Positions 6,551 to 10,618 of a stretch of 10,618 nt of DNA are shown in pieces. Position 1 is the stretch's first letter. The number at the start of each line of letters is the position of its first letter. Both the position numbers and the translations under genes were made by a program. The notes beneath the pieces are model-generated. The model was not told where the DNA came from and did not search any database. It saw nothing but the letters and a program-made list of their open reading frames with translations. Source of the DNA: Oscillospiraceae bacterium (GTDB lineage Bacteria > Bacillota > Clostridia > Oscillospirales > Ruminococcaceae). Location of the stretch: assembly GCA_019420135.1 (NCBI GenBank), contig JAHZHS010000025.1:1-10618 (forward strand), read 5' to 3'.

Positions 6551-7111
6551 TCATTGCGATGAGGGGGATCCTCCCTCAAAAACATACTGCCGCAGCTCGC
6601 AGTTGCCGATGGCAAAGGAGGCAAACTCCTCGTTGGACATGGAGTAAAAATAGCTGTGGACGATGCGGGCAATGCCGTTGTGGGCCACCAGCAGGAAGGT
6701 CTTGTCCTGTCGGCGCAGCTCGTCCAGCAAAGGATAGATGCGGGCGGACATCTGGAGCATGGATTCCCCCGTGCCGAAGCGGTTGGCAAAGTGGGCCTTG
6801 GCGGCGTGAAAGTCGGCACCGTTGCGGGGTGTGCCCTCAAAGACCCCGAAGTTCTGCTCGGTCAGGCGGGGTTCGACCTCCACCGGAAGCCCCGCCTCCC
6901 GGCCCAGGATGCGGGCGGTATCGGCGGCCCGGCAGAGGGGGGAGGCCAGCATCAGGTCAATGGGCAGGGCCATCTCCCGGAGCCGGCGTCCCAGGGCGGC
7001 GGCCTGCTCCTTGCCCTTGGGGGTCAGGGCGATGTCGGTGGCCCCGCAGATCTTGTTCTCCACATTCCAGAATGTCTCCCCGTGTCGGGTGAAATACAGT
7101 GTCTTTGCCAT
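6551..7111 (-). CDS. Histidine phosphatase superfamily protein (phosphoglycerate mutase-like)
   Basis: A 186-residue cytoplasmic enzyme of the histidine phosphatase superfamily. The catalytic set is complete: TRHGET at 8-13 with Arg9 and the phospho-accepting His10, Arg61 in SPLCRAADTA, Glu85 in LTEQNFGVFEG, and the second His144 in LVAHNG. Its size and the LTPKGKEQA segment resemble small CobC/GpmB-like phosphatases, whose substrates vary widely, so no reaction is named. The ATG at 7111 is chosen because AGGAGG lies five bases upstream; longer starts would run into the gap before it. It begins 37 bases after the PP2C stop on the same strand with no terminator or promoter between, so it probably is the last gene of the kinase-vWA-PP2C operon. 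Confidence 0.9.
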   Translation of the reverse strand: MAKTLYFTRHGETFWNVENKICGATDIALTPKGKEQAAALGRRLREMALPIDLMLASPLCRAADTARILGREAGLPVEVEPRLTEQNFGVFEGTPRNGADFHAAKAHFANRFGTGESMLQMSARIYPLLDELRRQDKTFLLVAHNGIARIVHSYFYSMSNEEFASFAIGNCELRQYVFEGGSPSSQ

Positions 7112-7148
7112 GGATTCCTCCTGTGATACTCGGTTGTGCGGCGCTGCC

Positions 7149-7910
7149 TCATTCCTGCTCGGAGAGGGAAGGAACATCCCGGCCGCTGCACCACAGGGCG
7201 GCCAGGCTCATATCGTCGTGGGTGTGGGAGGACAGCTTGTCCTCCATGGCGCGGAGATAGGCTTGCTGTACTGTCTCCGGCGGGTTGGCAGGGCTGGCCA
7301 GCCAGCTGCACAGCACCTCCACCGCCGGGGCGGGAACATGCTCCTCCTGGTCATAGAGGCCGTCGGCGCTGCCGTCGCTGGCCAGCAGGACGCAGCGCTC
7401 TCCCTCACAGATGCCCCGCTGCAGGCGCAGATGTTCCGCCGCATCGGGCTGGGAGAGAAAGTAGGTTTCGTAGGAATAGAGGCCGTTTTCCGGGTAGGAG
7501 AGGACCCGCACCCCCCGGGCGTCGCTCTCAAAGACAAAGCCGTCCCCGATGTGCCCGCACAGCCAGCGCCCGTCCCGGTGGCGGGCGTAGAACAGCAGGG
7601 TGCAGTAGCACTCCTCCATGGGCAGGCCCAGCACCTCCAGGGCCTGCTGGCCGTCATCGGCCAGGCACCGGGCAACGTCGGCGTCTGTGCTGTCATAGAG
7701 ATCCTCAAAATGCCGGGAGAGGTACTCCGGCAGCCAGTTCACCACCGTCTCGGCGGCGCGCTCGCTGTGGGGGCAGCTGCCGGCGCCGTCGCAGAGGACA
7801 ACGACGGCCAGGCTGTCGTCCCGGTATCCCCCGGTGCGGTCCTGGCAGGGCAGTCCCGCCGCGGCATGGCTGCGGCCGCACACCACGCCGGCGGCAAATT
7901 TCGCTTGCAT
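7149..7910 (-). CDS. PP2C-type Ser/Thr protein phosphatase (TerY-P triad phosphatase)
   Basis: A 253-residue metal-dependent phosphatase of the PP2C_2 class. The metal-binding motifs are in order: CGRSHAAAGLPCQDR at 11-25 (Asp24), CDGAGS at 40-45 (Asp41, Gly42), GDG at 122-124, ASDG at 177-180 (Asp179), and HDDMS at 231-235 (Asp232). The G-x-SH...G-x-PCQD start is the form seen in phosphatases next to vWA and kinase genes. There is no membrane segment and no extra domain. The ATG at 7910 has GGGAGGT seven bases upstream; a GTG one codon earlier would be only four bases from it. It should reverse phosphorylation by the zinc-ribbon kinase of the same operon, acting on the kinase, the vWA protein or an unseen target; that pairing is inferred from gene order. 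Confidence 0.9.
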   Translation of the reverse strand: MQAKFAAGVVCGRSHAAAGLPCQDRTGGYRDDSLAVVVLCDGAGSCPHSERAAETVVNWLPEYLSRHFEDLYDSTDADVARCLADDGQQALEVLGLPMEECYCTLLFYARHRDGRWLCGHIGDGFVFESDARGVRVLSYPENGLYSYETYFLSQPDAAEHLRLQRGICEGERCVLLASDGSADGLYDQEEHVPAPAVEVLCSWLASPANPPETVQQAYLRAMEDKLSSHTHDDMSLAALWCSGRDVPSLSEQE

Positions 7911-7950
7911 CACATATACCTCCCAATGGGTTCAGAAGTACAGGCAGGCC

Positions 7951-8652
7951 TCAGTGCCAGTCGGTGGGGGCGTCCATGCCGCCGTGTTCCACGGTATCCC
8001 GGCTGGCCTGGCTGACATTGCGGCTGAGATTGTCGAAAAATTTCGAGACGATCATGTTTTCCAGACGGTCCACCTTGCCGTCGATGCTGAAATCGTTCAG
8101 GCTGCGGGTGCCGTCCCCCATGCTCAGGCACATGGTCTTGAGCTTGAAGGTGCGCAGCAGGTGCTGCACCCGGTCGGCGGCCTGGCGCACCACCCGGTCC
8201 AGCTCGGAGGAGTCCCCGTCGCTGATGATGATGAGCCAGGGGGTGTAGCAGTTGTTGTTGACGCTGGACAGGCGCTGGCGGTAATCCTCGATCTGATCCA
8301 GGGCCAGCTGTACCCCGGCGGCCAGGGAGGTCTCGGAATCCCGGGCCGTAAGAGGGGTGGCGGAAAGCTGTTTCAGGGCGGCCTCGGCGGAGCCGAACTC
8401 ACAGAGTACCCGGGCCTCGTTGCCGAAGGTCACCAGGCAGATTTCGGCGGCATCCCGGGCCAGGGAGTTGTCGTCCACCTTTTTCAGGAAAGCGGTGACC
8501 CCGGAACGGATCTCCTGGATGGCGCCGCTGATCTGCATGGAGATGGAACAGTCGATGCACAGGCAGATGAGAATGCGGACGCTGCGGTTGTTGGCCATCT
8601 GGCTGTCCTGAAGAAACAGGTCCCGGGCTGTGGGGGTGTTTTCCATAGCCAT
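7951..8652 (-). CDS. vWA domain protein, TerY-like (TerY-P triad)
   Basis: A 233-residue single-domain von Willebrand factor A protein. The MIDAS metal site is complete: DCSIS at 34-38 (D-x-S-x-S), Thr108 in SETSLAAG, and Asp145 in IISDGDSS. The segments FGNEARVL (76-84) and YTPWLIIISDGDSS (136-149) match the TerY branch of vWA proteins rather than the secreted or chelatase types. No signal peptide or membrane segment is seen, so it is cytoplasmic. The residues after about 190 form a charged C-terminal extension (KVDRLENMIVSKFFDNLS) that is helical by eye. The ATG at 8652 has AAGGAG upstream; an ATG two codons later is also possible. It lies 32 bases after the kinase and 40 before the PP2C, an order typical of the TerY-P triad. 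Its role as a metal-dependent adaptor is inferred. Confidence 0.9.
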   Translation of the reverse strand: MAMENTPTARDLFLQDSQMANNRSVRILICLCIDCSISMQISGAIQEIRSGVTAFLKKVDDNSLARDAAEICLVTFGNEARVLCEFGSAEAALKQLSATPLTARDSETSLAAGVQLALDQIEDYRQRLSSVNNNCYTPWLIIISDGDSSELDRVVRQAADRVQHLLRTFKLKTMCLSMGDGTRSLNDFSIDGKVDRLENMIVSKFFDNLSRNVSQASRDTVEHGGMDAPTDWH

Positions 8653-8684
8653 AAAAAATCTCTCCTTTCAGTGAGGAAAAAGGG

Positions 8685-10618
8685 TTATCTCCGGCGGGCA
8701 CGGATCTGCTGTCGGCACTTGTCGCAGAGGGGACTGCGGCCCCGGCTCCTGTTCTGGTTCTGCTGCCATACAGGCATGAGGAACTGGGTGCCGCAGCGGC
8801 CACAGGTGACGGTGGTGCGCTTCCAGCAATCGGAGCAGTAGATATGCTGATCCTTCTTTTCCAGGGAAATCTTCCGCCCCTTGAGTATCTCAAAGGATTT
8901 GCCGCAGCTCTCGCAGACCACCTGGACCTGGGTGCGGCAGTCGGAACAGTAGATCTCCCGGACCCCCTTCTGCTTCAGCTCGGCCAGCCGCTTCTTTTCG
9001 ATGCGGAAGGACTTCCCGCAGCCGTCGCAGGTGACGGTGGTGTAGCGGCAGGTGTCGCACAGGGCCTCGGCCAGGCCGGACTCAATGAGCACGGCGTCCT
9101 CCACCGAAGTCTCATACACCTTGCCGCAGGAGGAACAGGTCACCCGGCAGCGGTCGTTTTTGTGATTTTCCAGGGAATTGAGGCAGTTGCGGCAGAAGAT
9201 GGGCCTGCCCTGGGCTTTCAGCCGCTCCACCTGCTTTTTGTGAAGGTTGAACTCCCGGTGGCAGAAGGGACAGACCAGATCCACGTAGGTGGGGTTTTCG
9301 GGGTTGAACTCGTGGTATTTGGCGGGGGACAGCTCGTCGCTGAAGCCCAGCCGCTCCACACAGTAGAGGTAGGAGCTCATCAGGTCGGCCCACTCGGCGG
9401 CGGTGGTGGATTTCCAGTCCAGGAAGGTGCGGCCGAAGGCTTCGCACACCTTTTTGGGCAGGTTTTTCCAGATCATCCAGTTGTCGCCGTCGGGCACCTC
9501 AAAGTCGCCGCTGTTGCGCTCTACCTCGGCGTAGGCAAAGCGGCGCTGGGCCATGGCCTGGGTGAAGTCCAGGTCGGTCTTGGTGGCAAAGGGGTTCTGC
9601 CCCAAAAAGAGGATCTCGAACAGCAGGATGGCAAAGGCGTAGTCGTCCTCGCCCTCGGTGCGCAGAATGGTCTTGAAGTCCAGGGGACCGCGGATGTTCA
9701 GCCGCTCCCGGATGCCGGGATGGGTGAATTTTTCAATGCCCACCGGGCAGGGGAAGCCTGCGAACTGGAAGCTGTCGGTATCCACCACAAAGACCCGGCT
9801 GCTGTTTTTCAGGTCCACCATGAAGTTGCCGCCGTTCACATCCCCCATGAGGATGTTGTGTTTGTGCAGCTGGGCCATGATGCGGGCCGCCGCCAGGGCG
9901 GTGCGGATCAGGTCCTTGCGGGTCCAGTTTGCCATCAGGGCCTGGCGCTGGCTGGGAGAGCCGATCTTCAGCACCGACTTGGCAAAAGGCAGGGCGTTTT
10001 GGGGAGCGCGGGGCATGGTGTAGCCGCAGAAATCCCCGGTTTCGGTGTAGAGCATGTGGGTGGGCCAGCAGAGCTCCGCCATGCCGGGATCGTGGGCCAG
10101 CATCTCGGTCAGCTTGTCCCGGCGGCCCACCGTCAGGTGTTCCCGGTTGTAGATCTTGGCCACAATGCCCTCGTCGCCGGTGACAAACAGCATACCCTCA
10201 CCGCCCTCGGCGGGTTCGCCGTCCTCGGTCAGCAGGCCGCCCAGGGTGACGGGGGCGTGATCCTCGGTGTACAGGACCATGCCGCTTTTTCCGTCCCCGG
10301 GGAAGGGCAGCAGCGTCTCATCCATCACCCGCAGGAAAGGGTTCCTGGGAAAGGAGGTACCCTTGCGTTTGGGGGCGGGGGCGTTGTGTTTCTCCGGCGT
10401 ACCGGCATCAGGCGCCGGGGCGGCCGGCTCCTGCGGTGCGGGGGCCGGGGGAAAAGCAGGAGCGGAAACAGGGGTGGAAACAGGAGGAAAAGCAGGGGCG
10501 GAAGCCGGAGCTTCAGGGGATGCAGTCCCGGCGTCGGAGAAGGAAACAGGGCCCCGTTCGGGCAGATGGGAGACCGACACGGCGGCAGGAGGCCGGGGTT
10601 CGGACTGGGAAATCTCGG
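8685..10618 (-). CDS. Protein kinase with five tandem zinc ribbons (TerY-P triad kinase), 5' end outside window
   Basis: At least 631 residues, numbered here from a GTG at 10580; the frame stays open to the window edge and that GTG lacks a ribosome site, so the true start probably lies beyond 10618. Residues 1-75 are a Pro/Ala/Ser linker. The kinase-like domain spans about 100-405: glycine-loop GGEG at 126-129, VAK with Lys142, catalytic segment MGDVNGGN with Asp247 and Asn252 (the usual HRD is MGD), and DTDSF at 267-271 in place of DFG. This departure from canonical motifs is like the YegI/TerY-associated kinases. From 437 to 622 come five Cys4 modules: CPFC/CRNC, CSSC/CDTC, CDGC/CSDC, CESC/CSDC and CGRC/CDKC, probably five zinc ribbons. 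No membrane segment is seen. It heads the visible operon with vWA, PP2C and histidine phosphatase. Kinase activity is likely since Lys, Asp and Asn are kept; its target is unknown. Confidence 0.88.
   Translation of the reverse strand, partial: EISQSEPRPPAAVSVSHLPERGPVSFSDAGTASPEAPASAPAFPPVSTPVSAPAFPPAPAPQEPAAPAPDAGTPEKHNAPAPKRKGTSFPRNPFLRVMDETLLPFPGDGKSGMVLYTEDHAPVTLGGLLTEDGEPAEGGEGMLFVTGDEGIVAKIYNREHLTVGRRDKLTEMLAHDPGMAELCWPTHMLYTETGDFCGYTMPRAPQNALPFAKSVLKIGSPSQRQALMANWTRKDLIRTALAAARIMAQLHKHNILMGDVNGGNFMVDLKNSSRVFVVDTDSFQFAGFPCPVGIEKFTHPGIRERLNIRGPLDFKTILRTEGEDDYAFAILLFEILFLGQNPFATKTDLDFTQAMAQRRFAYAEVERNSGDFEVPDGDNWMIWKNLPKKVCEAFGRTFLDWKSTTAAEWADLMSSYLYCVERLGFSDELSPAKYHEFNPENPTYVDLVCPFCHREFNLHKKQVERLKAQGRPIFCRNCLNSLENHKNDRCRVTCSSCGKVYETSVEDAVLIESGLAEALCDTCRYTTVTCDGCGKSFRIEKKRLAELKQKGVREIYCSDCRTQVQVVCESCGKSFEILKGRKISLEKKDQHIYCSDCWKRTTVTCGRCGTQFLMPVWQQNQNRSRGRSPLCDKCRQQIRARRR
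10447..10510. repeat. Imperfect 36-bp tandem repeat in the kinase N-terminal linker
   Basis: GGAAAAGCAGG recurs 36 bases apart (about 10450 and 10486), each followed by a near-identical (A/G)GCGGAA. It encodes SAPAFPP twice, 12 residues apart, in the Pro/Ala-rich stretch before the kinase domain. A flexible spacer that varies by in-frame repeat gain or loss is the simplest reading. Confidence 0.6.

Noticed and set aside
6561..6577. Near-palindrome GAGGGGGATCCTCCCTC as terminator of the histidine phosphatase gene
   Set aside because: The stem is only about 5 bp with a 7-base loop, lies inside the coding end, and the T6 run comes about 12 bases later, so it does not fit an intrinsic terminator.
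6822..8248. Long plus-strand open frames opposite the phosphatase and vWA genes
   Set aside because: Composition is Arg/Pro/Ala-rich without motifs, and the minus-strand genes carry full catalytic motifs and ribosome sites.
10578..10580. GTG as the start codon of the kinase
   Set aside because: No ribosome site precedes it and the frame is open to the window edge with the same Pro-rich composition, so the gene is treated as cut by the window.
1..10618. CRISPR array, tRNA, rRNA, insertion sequence or prophage genes
   Set aside because: No regularly spaced repeats, tRNA-like cloverleaf, transposase motif or phage structural gene was recognised on either strand.

Overview
The window reads as chromosomal DNA from a GC-rich, low-GC-lineage-type Gram-positive gut anaerobe (Clostridia, Oscillospiraceae such as Faecalibacterium, Gemmiger or Subdoligranulum relatives). 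This is inferred from AGGAGG-type ribosome sites before nearly every gene, consensus sigma-A promoters, a lipoprotein solute-binding protein in place of a periplasmic one, strong G/C preference at third codon positions, and the family mix. No RNA gene, insertion sequence, prophage gene or CRISPR array was seen.

Layout. (1) 1-1711, plus strand: the end of a sugar-type ABC solute-binding protein, then a cytoplasmic GH32 beta-fructofuranosidase, which together look like the tail of a sucrose or fructo-oligosaccharide uptake operon. It ends at a strong bidirectional terminator (1726-1769) shared with the convergent neighbour. (2) 1802-2374, minus strand: a single-gene unit for an HD-domain hydrolase with its own near-consensus promoter. 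(3) 2387-6488, minus strand: a complete polar amino acid ABC importer operon in the order ATPase, lipoprotein binding protein, permease, permease, cytidylate-kinase-like protein. It has a near-consensus promoter at 6460-6488, a terminator-like hairpin in its leader, a second terminator-like hairpin between the binding protein and the permeases, and a final terminator at 2387-2432. (4) 6551-10618, minus strand: a tightly spaced set consisting of a protein kinase with a tandem zinc-ribbon tail (5' end beyond the window), a vWA/MIDAS protein, a PP2C phosphatase and a histidine-phosphatase-superfamily enzyme.

The most notable part is region 4. Kinase, vWA and PP2C together match the TerY-P phosphorylation triad known from comparative genomics of tellurium-resistance-linked stress systems and listed among candidate antiphage systems. 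Here the kinase carries five evenly built Cys4 modules, and a fourth, histidine-type phosphatase gene follows at operon spacing. Kinase and PP2C would write and erase a phosphorylation mark, the vWA protein would be the metal-dependent partner or scaffold, and the zinc tail would be the sensor or docking part. These roles are inferred. No effector gene is visible; one could lie past base 10618.
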